From Conyzicola nivalis_A (lineage in GTDB: Bacteria > Actinomycetota > Actinomycetes > Actinomycetales > Microbacteriaceae): a stretch of DNA of 64,000 bases. The notes under the pieces are model-generated. The model saw nothing but the letters and a program-made list of their open reading frames with translations, did no database searches and was not told where the DNA came from. The translations under genes were made by a program, and so were the position numbers. Of the stretch, positions 17,637-26,064 are shown piece after piece. Positions within the stretch are counted from its first letter, which is position 1. Each line of letters starts with the position of its first letter. The stretch is taken from positions 299,684 through 363,683 of the forward strand of contig NZ_JBEPSJ010000004.1 in the NCBI RefSeq assembly GCF_040548875.1, given 5' to 3'.

Positions 17637-18098
17637 TCAGGCGAACTCGACGATGAGCTCCAGCTCCACGGGCGAGTCGAGCGGCAGCACCGAGACGCCC
17701 ACCGCGCTGCGCGCGTGCACGCCGGCGTCGCCGAAGATCTCGCCGAGCACGTCGGAGGCGCCGTTGATGACGCCGGGCTGGCCGGTGAACGAGGGGTCGG
17801 ATGCCACGAACCCGACGAGCTTGACGATGCGGGTCACCCGGTCGAGAGAGCCGATCACGCTCTCCACCGCGGCGAGGGCGTTGAGGGCGCACTGGCGGGC
17901 GAGCTCTTTGCCCTCCTCGGCGGAGACCGCGGCGCCGAGCTTGCCCGTGGCGGGCAGCACGCCCTCCACCATCGGCAGCTGGCCCGAGGTGAAGACGAGG
18001 TTTCCGGAAACCAGGGCGGGGATGTATGCGGCCACCGGCGCCGCCACTGCGGGCAGGGTGATGCCGAGCTCTGCGAGACGTTCGTCGATGGTGCTCAT
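17637..18098 (-). CDS. RidA/YjgF-family protein
   Basis: A 153-residue member of the RidA family, which hydrolyses reactive enamine/imine intermediates of amino-acid metabolism. Recognisable segments are YIPALVSGNLVFTSGQLPMV, ALNALAAVESVIGSLDRVTR and GVSVLPLDSPVELELIVEFA. The otherwise invariant Arg of canonical RidA near the C-terminus (R of CRVAVEV-type motifs) is not evident, so this belongs to a divergent subgroup and the activity is less certain. Its ATG overlaps the stop of the preceding 54-residue gene (ATGA), implying coupled translation. Confidence 0.9.
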   Translation of the reverse strand: MSTIDERLAELGITLPAVAAPVAAYIPALVSGNLVFTSGQLPMVEGVLPATGKLGAAVSAEEGKELARQCALNALAAVESVIGSLDRVTRIVKLVGFVASDPSFTGQPGVINGASDVLGEIFGDAGVHARSAVGVSVLPLDSPVELELIVEFA

Positions 18099-18259
18099 GC
18101 GCCTTCCTCCCCGACCTCGCGCTTGAGGTAGGCCACCAGGCCGCCCTCCGGACCGGTCACGACCTGCACCAGTTCCCAGCCTTGGGATCCCCAGTTATTC
18201 AGGATCGCGGCGGTGTTGTGAATCATCAGGGGTGTTGTGAGGTACTCCCACGTCGTCAT
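18095..18259 (-). CDS. Small DUF4177-like protein (54 residues)
   Basis: Translation from ATG 18259 gives 54 residues: MTTWEYLTTPLMIHNTAAIL, then NNWGSQGWELVQVVTGPEGG and a short C-terminus ending EEGA. The WEY...LNxWGxxGWELVxV pattern is that of DUF4177 proteins. It ends with ATGA overlapping the ridA start, the arrangement expected for two coupled genes. It is divergent from the PBP gene, 53 bases away. Function is unknown. Confidence 0.8.
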   Translation of the reverse strand: MTTWEYLTTPLMIHNTAAILNNWGSQGWELVQVVTGPEGGLVAYLKREVGEEGA

Positions 18260-18299
18260 TTTTAGGCTCTCGCTCAGGTAGTTGGGAAGATGGGTCGCG

Positions 18300-18305
18300 T
18301 AGCAT
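18300..18305 (+). promoter_or_regulatory. -10 element TAGCAT for the PBP gene
   Basis: TAGCAT places the first transcribed base at about 18312, one base before the ATG at 18313. This supports a leaderless message and the choice of 18313 over the ATG at 18304. Confidence 0.5.
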
Positions 18306-18312
18306 GCATTGT

Positions 18313-20895
18313 ATGTCTGCCCAAAACTCCCGACCTAAAGGCGTGCTCAGCGGCGTCTTTGGAATGTTCGGCTTTAGCGTCATAGCCGGAATCCTCGTGA
18401 CCGTCATGGTCACCCCCGCTCTCGCCGTCACCGGCGTCACCGCCTCCAACGGCATCGGGATCTTCGACAGCCTCCCCGAGTTCATCGAAATCGGCAACCA
18501 GCCGCAGCGCAACGAGATCTTCGTCACCGACGGTGTCAACCCCGACGGCACGCCGCTCTACACCCCCATCGCGCAGGTCTACAGCCAGAACCGCGAAGAG
18601 GTGAAGTGGGACGCAGTCTCCCAGTTCGTCAAGGACGCTACGATCGCCGGTGAAGACCGCCGTTTCTACGAGCACGGCGGTGTCGACCTCCAGGGTGTCA
18701 TCCGCGCCGCGGTCGGCAACGTCGCCGGCGGCGACACGAGCGGTGCGTCGACCCTGTCGATGCAGCTCGTCAAGAACATCTACATCCAAGAGGCGCTGCA
18801 GCGCCCGGACGAGGCAGACCAGAAGGCCGGCATCAAGAAGGCGCAGGAGGGCAGCTTCGATCGCAAGATCAAGGAGATGAAGCTCGCCATCGGCCTCGAG
18901 AAGCGTTACACGAAAGACGAGATCCTCCTCGCCTACCTGAACATCGCCGGCTTCGGCGGCAACAACTACGGCATCCAGTCGGCCGCGAAGCGCTACTTCG
19001 GCGTATCCGCCGCCGAGGTGACGCTGGCGCAGGCCGCGAGCCTCATCGCCATCGTCCAGGAGCCTGGCGCGCGCGGTCTCGACAGCCCCGAAAACTACGA
19101 GAACAACAAGTCGCGCCGCGACGTCATCCTCAGGAACATGCTCGTCGAGGGCACCATCACGCAGGCGCAGCTCGACGAGGCCCTCGCGGTACCGGTCGAC
19201 CCGACTACCGTCGTGCTCACGCCGTATACGAACGGATGCATCGCCGCCTACCCCTACGCGACGTACTTCTGTGACTACGTGACGAAGCTGATCCCCGAGC
19301 TCGAATCGCTCGGCGCCACTCCCGCAGAACGCAACGCCAATTGGAAGATCGGCGGCTACAAGATCTACACGTCGCTCGACCTGCGCCTGCAGCGGGTAGC
19401 GCAGGACACGCTCGCCGCCGGGGCTCCGGCAGGAGAGACCCGCCTGCAGCTGGGTGCCGCGGCGACCTCCGTGCAGGTGGGCACCGGGCGCATCCTCTCG
19501 ATGGCCCAGAACAAGACCTTCAACAACACCGAGGCCGCCCAGGCGGACCCCACCCTGACCTCGGTGAACTACAACACCGACTTCAACCGTGGCGGATCGA
19601 ACGGCTTCCAGGTCGGATCGACGTACAAGCTGTTCACCCTGCTCAACTGGTTGAACAGCGGCCGCGGGCTCAACGAGGTCGTCGACGGCAACGCGCGCAC
19701 GTTGCAACAGTCGGCCTTCACCAACACCTGCACCGGCGGCGCCGACGGCAACAACGACGGGCCGTTCGGCGGCAACTGGCCGTTCAAGAACTCCTCGGGC
19801 GAGAAGGGCAGCCGCACGGTCATGGCGGCCACCGCGGCATCCATCAACGGCGCGTACGCGTCGATGGGTCTCGAGCTCGACCAGTGCGAGACGAAGAAGA
19901 TCGCCCAGTCGCTGGGTGTGCACCCGGCCATGACGGTGGACGACCCGTCGACGCCGAACGACTTCGAGAACAAGCTGAAGTCGAACCCGTCGGCGATTCT
20001 CGGAACCGACTCCATCGCGCCGCTCACGATGGCCGCGGCCTACGCCGGCGTCGCGAACCACGGCGTCTACTGCAAGCCGATCGCCGTCGACGGCGTCACC
20101 AACTTCGAAGGACAGGCGCTGCCCGGCCAGACGCAGGAGTGCGCTCAGGCGATTGACCCCGAGGTCGCGGCCACCGCGGCGTTCGCGCTGCAGGGCGCGA
20201 TGAAGGGGTACCGCGGCAAGCCGAACGACAACACGCCGATGATGGGCAAGACCGGCACCACCGACTCCTCGAACCAGACCTGGCTCGTCAGCTCGAGCAC
20301 CGCGGTCACCACTGCGCTGTGGTTCGGCAACGTGCAGGGAAACTACAAGATCTCGAACTACCCGGGCGGCATCAACAACAGGCACAACCTGTCGAAGCCG
20401 ATCAACGCCCAGGCGAACGCGCTCTACGGCGGTGCCGCGTTCGACAAGCCGGCCGACAGGCTGCTCAACGGCGCGGGCATCAACGCCCCCGACGTGGTCG
20501 GCAATCCGATGGCCACGGCCCAGTCGATCATCACGGGCCTCAAGCTCGTCTTCGTCGACGGAGGCCCGGTCGACGCGGCGTCGCCAGCCGGGTCGGTGGC
20601 GAGCACCGATCCCCCGGCTGGCACTGTGATGGCGCGGGGCCAGACGATCACCGTCTACTCCAGCAACGGCGCGCTCACCACGATGCCTGACGTGGTCACG
20701 GGAGGACCGAACGTCGATACTGCGAAGTCGACCCTGGCCACGGCCGGATTCGCCTCGGTGCAGGAGAAGTGTGTGCAACTCGCGCCCACCGATGTGGTCA
20801 ACGACAAGCGGGTGCTCTCCAGCAACCCCGCTCCCGGTACCGTGGCCCGCCTGTCCGACGGCGTGACGCTCGGCGTCGGCCGCATCTCCTGTTGA
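18313..20895 (+). CDS. Class A penicillin-binding protein with PASTA domains
   Basis: Bifunctional peptidoglycan synthase, 860 residues. A short cytoplasmic N-terminus (MSAQNSRPKGVLSG) leads to one membrane helix (residues about 14-40). The GT51 glycosyltransferase domain has the catalytic Glu114 in EDRRFYEHGGVD and GASTLSMQLVKN. The transpeptidase domain has STYK (GSTYKLF), SIN (ATAASINGAYASM) and KTGT (GKTGTTDSS). Two PASTA repeats follow (APDVVGNPMATAQ... and MPDVVTGGPNVDTAKSTL...). This is the PonA-type architecture of actinobacteria. The stop overlaps the next gene by one base. Confidence 0.96.
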   Translation: MSAQNSRPKGVLSGVFGMFGFSVIAGILVTVMVTPALAVTGVTASNGIGIFDSLPEFIEIGNQPQRNEIFVTDGVNPDGTPLYTPIAQVYSQNREEVKWDAVSQFVKDATIAGEDRRFYEHGGVDLQGVIRAAVGNVAGGDTSGASTLSMQLVKNIYIQEALQRPDEADQKAGIKKAQEGSFDRKIKEMKLAIGLEKRYTKDEILLAYLNIAGFGGNNYGIQSAAKRYFGVSAAEVTLAQAASLIAIVQEPGARGLDSPENYENNKSRRDVILRNMLVEGTITQAQLDEALAVPVDPTTVVLTPYTNGCIAAYPYATYFCDYVTKLIPELESLGATPAERNANWKIGGYKIYTSLDLRLQRVAQDTLAAGAPAGETRLQLGAAATSVQVGTGRILSMAQNKTFNNTEAAQADPTLTSVNYNTDFNRGGSNGFQVGSTYKLFTLLNWLNSGRGLNEVVDGNARTLQQSAFTNTCTGGADGNNDGPFGGNWPFKNSSGEKGSRTVMAATAASINGAYASMGLELDQCETKKIAQSLGVHPAMTVDDPSTPNDFENKLKSNPSAILGTDSIAPLTMAAAYAGVANHGVYCKPIAVDGVTNFEGQALPGQTQECAQAIDPEVAATAAFALQGAMKGYRGKPNDNTPMMGKTGTTDSSNQTWLVSSSTAVTTALWFGNVQGNYKISNYPGGINNRHNLSKPINAQANALYGGAAFDKPADRLLNGAGINAPDVVGNPMATAQSIITGLKLVFVDGGPVDAASPAGSVASTDPPAGTVMARGQTITVYSSNGALTTMPDVVTGGPNVDTAKSTLATAGFASVQEKCVQLAPTDVVNDKRVLSSNPAPGTVARLSDGVTLGVGRISC

Positions 20896-21863
20896 TGGCA
20901 GGCACAGCCGTGAAGACGGCGGCCACCGCGCTCGGCGCGGCGGCCGCCTTCGGTGCGGGCGCCTTCGCGTGGGGCAGCCTCGTCGAGCGCAATCGCTTCG
21001 GCGTGCGCTTCGAGACCCTGCCGATCCTCGAGCCGGGAGCTCGCCCGCTGACCGTGCTCCACCTCGCCGACCTGCATCTCGCCCCCTGGCAGCGCGCCAA
21101 GATCGAGTGGGTCCGTTCGCTCGCCGACCTGGAGCCCGACCTCGTGGTCAACACGGGCGACAACCTCGGCCACGTCGAAGCGCAGGAGGCGCTCGAATAC
21201 GCGCTTGCGCCGTTCGCCTCGGCAGCGGGCGTCTACGTGAACGGTTCGAACGACTACGTGGGCCCGAGCTACAAGAACCCGCTGCGCTACTTCACCGGTC
21301 CGAGCAAACGGGATCACAAGTCCACGGCGCTCGACACTCCACGCCTCGAGAGCTTCTTTCAGAACGACCTCGGCTGGCTGAGCCTGAACAACACGGCTCG
21401 CGCCATGACGATCAAGGGTTCGAACATCGAGTTCTTCGGGGTCAACGACGCCCACCGCGGCTGGGACAAGCTCGGCTCGCTCCCCGGCGCCATCGAGACG
21501 ATGCAGGAGAACGTCGAGTGGCCGCCCGGACGCACCGGCCAGGACCCGATCACGATCGGGGTGACCCACGCCCCGTACCAGCGCGTGCTCAACTCGTTCG
21601 TGACCAACGGCGCCGACGTGATCTTCGCCGGGCACACGCACGGCGGACAGGTCCGGGTGCCCGGACTGCCCGCCCTGGTGACCAATTGCGATATTCCTCG
21701 CGACCAGGCGCAAGGGCTCAGCGTCTGGCACCACGCCCGTCGTGCCGCGTATTTGAACGTGTCAGCGGGCATCGGAACCTCGATCTACGCGCCTGTTCGC
21801 TTCGCCTGCCCGCCCGAAGCGGTACTCGTGACATTAACCGCCGGAGATTTCAGCTATTCTTGA
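20895..21863 (+). CDS. Metallophosphoesterase (calcineurin-like)
   Basis: A 322-residue phosphoesterase. An N-terminal hydrophobic segment (ATALGAAAAFGAGAFAWGSL) may anchor it in the membrane. Metal-binding motifs are in order: DLHL in VLHLADLHLAP, GDN in VVNTGDNLGHVE, GSND in YVNGSNDYVGP, TH in IGVTHAPYQRV and GHTHGGQ near the C-terminus. This is the YkuE/YaeI-like group acting on cell-envelope phosphodiesters. Its ATG overlaps the PBP stop (TGATG), so it is co-translated with the PBP, consistent with an envelope role. Confidence 0.93.
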   Translation: MAGTAVKTAATALGAAAAFGAGAFAWGSLVERNRFGVRFETLPILEPGARPLTVLHLADLHLAPWQRAKIEWVRSLADLEPDLVVNTGDNLGHVEAQEALEYALAPFASAAGVYVNGSNDYVGPSYKNPLRYFTGPSKRDHKSTALDTPRLESFFQNDLGWLSLNNTARAMTIKGSNIEFFGVNDAHRGWDKLGSLPGAIETMQENVEWPPGRTGQDPITIGVTHAPYQRVLNSFVTNGADVIFAGHTHGGQVRVPGLPALVTNCDIPRDQAQGLSVWHHARRAAYLNVSAGIGTSIYAPVRFACPPEAVLVTLTAGDFSYS

Positions 21864-21867
21864 TTAG

Positions 21868-21889
21868 TTCCCGTTGCTCGCAACGGGAA
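21868..21889 (+). terminator. Hairpin between metallophosphoesterase and tRNA-Pro
   Basis: Perfect 9-bp stem TTCCCGTTG/CAACGGGAA with a CTCG loop, five bases after the stop codon and four bases before the tRNA. It may terminate the upstream message or mark a processing site. Confidence 0.5.
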
Positions 21890-21893
21890 AGAT

Positions 21894-21967
<74 letters not shown>

Positions 21968-21972
21968 CACAA

Positions 21973-22010
21973 CACAGAACGCCCTCCCTTCACGGGGAGG
22001 GCGTTCTGTG
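21973..22010 (+). terminator. Strong terminator hairpin after tRNA-Pro
   Basis: A perfect 16-bp stem CACAGAACGCCCTCCC / GGGAGGGCGTTCTGTG with a six-base loop, starting six bases after the tRNA. The only T-containing tail is GGTTAAC. Confidence 0.85.
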
Positions 22011-22205
22011 GTTAACGGCCCCGCCGCCGGCCCGTCCCCGAGCCATCCGCCCGCATCGCCCGCCCGGCTGCCCGTCTGGAAACTCAGGAGATCCTCGCGC
22101 TGGGCCGTCCGATCGGCACCGAACGACCGAATGGCGGCGAGATGTCCTTCGTTTTCGGACCACGGACCGCACCGCAGAGACCGCTGACGGCGCGGCGCGC
22201 AGGCC

Positions 22206-22874
22206 CTACGCGAAGTCGGGGTCGGGCTCTGCGCCGTAGCTCACGTCGATGCGGTCGCGGCGGCCGTTGTTGAGCACGCCGTCGCTCTCCTCGAGGTAGC
22301 ACTTGCCGCACAGCGACTGGTACGAGACATCCTGCACGTGATCGATCGCGACCTGGTCGCCGTCGAAGGTGAACCGCCCGTCGACCGTGCGCGCGTTGAA
22401 GACGGCCTTGCGTCCGCAGCGGCAGATCGTCTTGAGCTCTTCGAGCGAGTGCGCGATCTCGAGCAGACGGCGGCTGCCGGGAAAGGCGACCGTCTGGAAG
22501 TCGGTGCGGATGCCGTAGGCGAGCACCGGGATGCCCTCGAGGATCGCGATGCGCAGCAGGTCGTCGACCTGCGACTCGGAGAGGAACTGCGCCTCGTCGA
22601 CGAGCAGGCAGCTCACGTCTTTGCCGGTGGACTTCAGCACGCGCGCCCGCTCGGTCGAGAATGCGACGTAGATGTCTTCGTCGGGCCCGATGGTGAAGTC
22701 GACCTGGCGGCTGACGCCGAGCCGGGAGACGATCGCGTTGTCGCCCTTGGTGTCGATGCGGGGCTTCGCGAGCAGCACCTGCTGGTCGCGCTCCTCGTAG
22801 TTGAAGGCGGCCTGGAGGAGGGCGGTGCTCTTGCCGCTGTTCATCGCGCCGTAGCGGAAGTAGAGTTTCGACAT
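22206..22874 (-). CDS. tdk: Thymidine kinase
   Basis: Type II thymidine kinase that salvages thymidine to dTMP. The 222-residue protein has P-loop YGAMNSGKSTALLQAAFNYE, Walker B-like LLVDEAQFLSESQVDDL, and a structural zinc site with CRCG and CGKC cysteine pairs. The lasso region YQSLCGKCYLEE is also present. The ATG directly abuts the TAA of the response-regulator gene (TAAATG), so it is translated from the same message as the signalling genes, an unexpected partnership. Confidence 0.96.
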   Translation of the reverse strand: MSKLYFRYGAMNSGKSTALLQAAFNYEERDQQVLLAKPRIDTKGDNAIVSRLGVSRQVDFTIGPDEDIYVAFSTERARVLKSTGKDVSCLLVDEAQFLSESQVDDLLRIAILEGIPVLAYGIRTDFQTVAFPGSRRLLEIAHSLEELKTICRCGRKAVFNARTVDGRFTFDGDQVAIDHVQDVSYQSLCGKCYLEESDGVLNNGRRDRIDVSYGAEPDPDFA

Positions 22875-23573
22875 TTACAGCAGGTATCCATCTTCTGCGG
22901 CGCGTCGGATGAGCTCCGCCTTCTTGCTCGCCGGACGGTTCGCCTTGGCGTACTTCTCGCGGACGCGGCGAAGGTAGGTCTTCGCGGTCTCGTACTGCAC
23001 GTTCATCTTGCCCGCCACCTCGACGGTGCTGAATCCGGAGACGTAGAGGCGGAACGCCTCGATCTCGCCGGCACTGAGCTTGGGCCGGGACTGGCTGGTC
23101 GCGCCGACGGGGAGCGGGCGCCAGTCACGCTGGACGACCGTGTTCGGGCGCACGCCCATGATGGCGCGCGCGGCGTCCATGACCTCGCGCATCGGCAGGG
23201 TCTTGGAGAGGAAACCGGCGGCACCCGCGGCGAGCGCGCGGTCGCGGGACTCGCGGCTGTCGAGGCTCGTGAGCACGATGACCTTCGCCCCCGCGGCCCG
23301 GCAGGTTCGCACCCGGGCCTCGATCGACACGGGCTCCTTGAGCTGGAAGTCGAGGAACACCAGGTCGGTCGGGAAGTTGTCGCTGTGCACGAGCTCCAGC
23401 CAGGAGCTCGCGCTGAGCACGAGGTCGAAGTCGGGCGCGTTGGCGTAGATCCAGCTGCTCAGGCTGTCGAGCAGCACCTCGTGGTCGTCGAGGATCGCGA
23501 GCCGCACGCGCGTGGGGTCTGGCGTGTTGCCGGGCATCGTCCCGCCCGTCTGCCTGCCGTCAACGCTGCTCAT
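22875..23573 (-). CDS. NarL/FixJ-family response regulator (LuxR HTH)
   Basis: A 232-residue regulator. The receiver domain has the acidic pair in LAILDDHEVLLDSL, the phosphoacceptor Asp in DLVFLDFQLKEP, Thr/Ser in VIVLTSLDS and Lys in GFLSKTLP. The C-terminal LuxR helix-turn-helix is LSAGEIEAFRLYVSGFSTVE followed by VAGKMNVQYETAKTYLRRV. AAGG lies at suitable spacing before the ATG at 23573; an internal ATG at 23537 is an alternative. It follows a sensor kinase and a kinase-like protein in one operon and overlaps the latter by 14 bases. Confidence 0.93.
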   Translation of the reverse strand: MSSVDGRQTGGTMPGNTPDPTRVRLAILDDHEVLLDSLSSWIYANAPDFDLVLSASSWLELVHSDNFPTDLVFLDFQLKEPVSIEARVRTCRAAGAKVIVLTSLDSRESRDRALAAGAAGFLSKTLPMREVMDAARAIMGVRPNTVVQRDWRPLPVGATSQSRPKLSAGEIEAFRLYVSGFSTVEVAGKMNVQYETAKTYLRRVREKYAKANRPASKKAELIRRAAEDGYLL

Positions 23574-24723
23574 ATGAAAACCTTAGTGTCAGGTACGGAT
23601 GCTCGTGCTCAAGTTGCAGGTCGCTGAACATCACTCGGGCTACGGCGATGAACGGGGCCAGATCGCCGCGGAGCGTGCCGTCGGTCGCGTCCATCCGCGC
23701 GCGCATCACGACGTCGCAGTATGCGCCTCTGCTGTCGATGTCGATGCTCGCCGTTCGCGCGTCGAACGACTCGTGGGCGTGCAGCGCCACGATCAACGCT
23801 CGCACCGCTGTGCGCTCGTCGGTAGACATCTGCTCGGCGAGCCGGCCTTCGTCGCGTACGACGCCACTCACGGCCTCTGAGCCGTGCTGGTAACGCCGCG
23901 AGGCCTGCGCGACGACCGTCTCCAGCCACGTTCGGTCGACATCGGCGACCATCGCCGAGCGAACGGTCTCGGCGATCTCGCGCGCACGCTGTCGGGAGAT
24001 CGCGGTGACCGTGGCACCGTCGAGCAGTGTCGAGAAGTATGGCACGACTTCCTGGTTGAGCACCGTCACGCTGTCCTGTTGAACGGAGCGGGCGATCGAC
24101 TCGCCGCTGCCGTCGGTCATCGCCGTGAACGCGCGTCTGGCGCGCACCCGCCAACGGTCGAGACTGCGCACGAGTACGTCGGTGAACGCCGCCGCCGCGA
24201 GCGACATCGCCAGCACCGGTGTGACGGCGACCACGACGAAGGCGACGGGAGGCACGGCGGTCACGAACGACTCGGCCTGCACGACCGCGATCAGGGCGGC
24301 GAAGATGGCGCCCAGAACACCCGCAGTCGCCAGCTCCTTCGCGGGCCGGTACGGCGCGAGGGCGACGATGTACATGCCGATCACGGCCGTACCCCAGTCG
24401 TCGCGAATGTAAGCATCCGTCGACCACATCGACAGCGACGACAGCAGCAGAGCGCCCATCGACACGCTCACCACCACGACGAGCGTGCGCGACGACACCG
24501 GGGCGCGCAACGGGCTCGTGTCGACGCAGAGCGCGATGCCGGCAGCCAGCACCAACAGCACCGCGACGACCGCCAGCAGCGTGTTCTCGATCTGCCCGCG
24601 GTTCTGCCAGCTCATAAACGCCGCGTAGCCGGGCACGGCGACGGCCGCGAGGTAGCCCGTCGGGCGGCTCATGAGCGCGGCGAGCGGGTCGAGCTGCTGC
24701 ACGGTGCGTTCGCGGCCGGTCAC
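23560..24723 (-). CDS. Kinase-like membrane protein, partner of the sensor kinase
   Basis: A 387-residue protein from GTG 24723, overlapping the kinase stop as GTGA. About six hydrophobic segments fill residues 25-190 (for example GYLAAVAVPGYAAF, LLAVVAVLLVLAAGIAL). The cytoplasmic C-terminal ~190 residues follow the layout of a histidine kinase (helix with VTVLNQEVVPYFSTLLDG, then RAREIAETVRSAMVADVDRT) but have no phosphoacceptor HD pair and no clear ATP-binding N and G boxes. A paralogue with the same landmarks is at 54890-56020. Likely a regulatory pseudokinase partner; I recognise no named family. Confidence 0.8.
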   Translation of the reverse strand: MTGRERTVQQLDPLAALMSRPTGYLAAVAVPGYAAFMSWQNRGQIENTLLAVVAVLLVLAAGIALCVDTSPLRAPVSSRTLVVVVSVSMGALLLSSLSMWSTDAYIRDDWGTAVIGMYIVALAPYRPAKELATAGVLGAIFAALIAVVQAESFVTAVPPVAFVVVAVTPVLAMSLAAAAFTDVLVRSLDRWRVRARRAFTAMTDGSGESIARSVQQDSVTVLNQEVVPYFSTLLDGATVTAISRQRAREIAETVRSAMVADVDRTWLETVVAQASRRYQHGSEAVSGVVRDEGRLAEQMSTDERTAVRALIVALHAHESFDARTASIDIDSRGAYCDVVMRARMDATDGTLRGDLAPFIAVARVMFSDLQLEHEHPYLTLRFSYEQR

Positions 24724-25931
24724 AGCGCTCGCTCCCGGACGGCCGGACCCTTGGCGGGAAGTCTGATGAGGATGGACGTGCCGGTGCCGGGGGTCGACCA
24801 GACCTGCACCGAGCCATCCACGGATTCGATCCTCTTGCGCACCGACTGCCGCAACCCGAGCCTGTCGACGCTCGTCTCCCGCTCCGAGAATCCCTTGCCG
24901 CCGTCGATGATCATGATCGAGACCTCGTCGCCCGAACCGTAGATGACCACTTCGGCGACGTTGGTGTCGGCGTGCTTCAGCACGTTGACGAGGCACTGCT
25001 TCACGGCGAGGGCCACCGCGACCTGGCGTGCGGGGTCGAGGCGCGTCACCGCGGTGCGGTCGCCGCTGAGCACGACCTCGAGCCCGAGTTCGCGAGCCTC
25101 GTCCAGGGCCCGGAACAGCCGACTGGCGTACCAGCCCGCCCGGCCCTCAGCCGTCTCGCTGTCGTCGGCGTCGACGAGCCATTCCTCGCCGACGAGAATC
25201 TGCAGGTCGCGTTCGATGCGTGACCGCAGCTCGTCGCCCAGCTCGCCGTCGGGGGCGTTGGCGACCGCGGCCAGATGATTGAGGATCGTGTCGTGCAGCA
25301 TCGCCGCGGCCCGCACCTCGATGCGGTGTCGGATGTCGGAGAGGTGCTCGTCGCGGGCGGCGCGCTGCAGGCTCGGCTGCGCCCGCTTGAGCCGGTTGCG
25401 GCTGAGGCCGAGGAGAGAGAGCAGAATCGCCGAGATCGCGTACACGGCGAACGCGGTCAGGTCGGGCGCGATCTGGGCGCCCGTCTGCAGCGCGGCCAGG
25501 AGCGTCGCGATCTCGCCGGCGACGAGACCCGCCGACGACCAGCCGATCATCCGCCACACGCCGAGGCCGGCGCCGCCCACGAAGATGAGCGCGACCTTCG
25601 GCAGGGTGAAGACGAAGGAGTCGGTTGCCGCCTCGCCGACGAACTGCGACGTTCCGGCGAGCACGAACCAGTACAGGCTCGCTGCGCCGACGATGACGTA
25701 GGTGATGCTGAAGAACCAGCTGCGGTAACGCTCCACCATCCAGAGCACGATGAAGATGGGCACCAGGGCGACGAGGGCCGGCCAGAGGATGGCGCCGGGG
25801 CGCGACTGCTGCACGGTGGCGACGAGGAGTGCCGCACCCACGAGGCAGACAAGCGCGATCACGTGGGAAGCTCGCGCGAACGCGCGACTCTCGCTGTGCG
25901 GTGCGAGATGCCCGGGTAGTCCGAGAGACAT
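24720..25931 (-). CDS. Sensor histidine kinase, NarX/DesK-like, membrane-bound
   Basis: A 403-residue kinase. Hydrophobic segments fill the first ~185 residues. The dimerisation segment AAAMLHDTILNHLAAVANAP holds the likely phosphoacceptor His, and the C-terminal HATPase_c has VKQCLVNVLKHADTNVAEV (N box), MIIDGGKGFSE (G1) and WSTPGTGTSILIRLPAKG (G2). GGGGGAG precedes the ATG. It heads an operon kinase, kinase-like partner, LuxR response regulator, tdk. The signal is unknown. Its paralogue is at 56017-57186. Confidence 0.9.
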   Translation of the reverse strand: MSLGLPGHLAPHSESRAFARASHVIALVCLVGAALLVATVQQSRPGAILWPALVALVPIFIVLWMVERYRSWFFSITYVIVGAASLYWFVLAGTSQFVGEAATDSFVFTLPKVALIFVGGAGLGVWRMIGWSSAGLVAGEIATLLAALQTGAQIAPDLTAFAVYAISAILLSLLGLSRNRLKRAQPSLQRAARDEHLSDIRHRIEVRAAAMLHDTILNHLAAVANAPDGELGDELRSRIERDLQILVGEEWLVDADDSETAEGRAGWYASRLFRALDEARELGLEVVLSGDRTAVTRLDPARQVAVALAVKQCLVNVLKHADTNVAEVVIYGSGDEVSIMIIDGGKGFSERETSVDRLGLRQSVRKRIESVDGSVQVWSTPGTGTSILIRLPAKGPAVRERAL

Positions 25932-26031
25932 CTCAGCTCCCCCTCAACTCGACGGTGGTATCCACGACGCTAACCGAAGAGCGAGCGCGCGTCGGCCCCC
26001 ACTTCGGGCGGTCTCGGGCGTCGAGCCATCC

Positions 26032-26051
26032 ATTCGCTTCGTAAAGCGAAT
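26032..26051. terminator. Hairpin downstream of mqo
   Basis: Perfect 8-bp stem ATTCGCTT/AAGCGAAT with a four-base loop, 14 bases beyond the mqo stop. No T-run follows on the minus strand, so terminator strength is uncertain. Confidence 0.5.
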
Positions 26052-26064
26052 CGAAAACGCTGGA

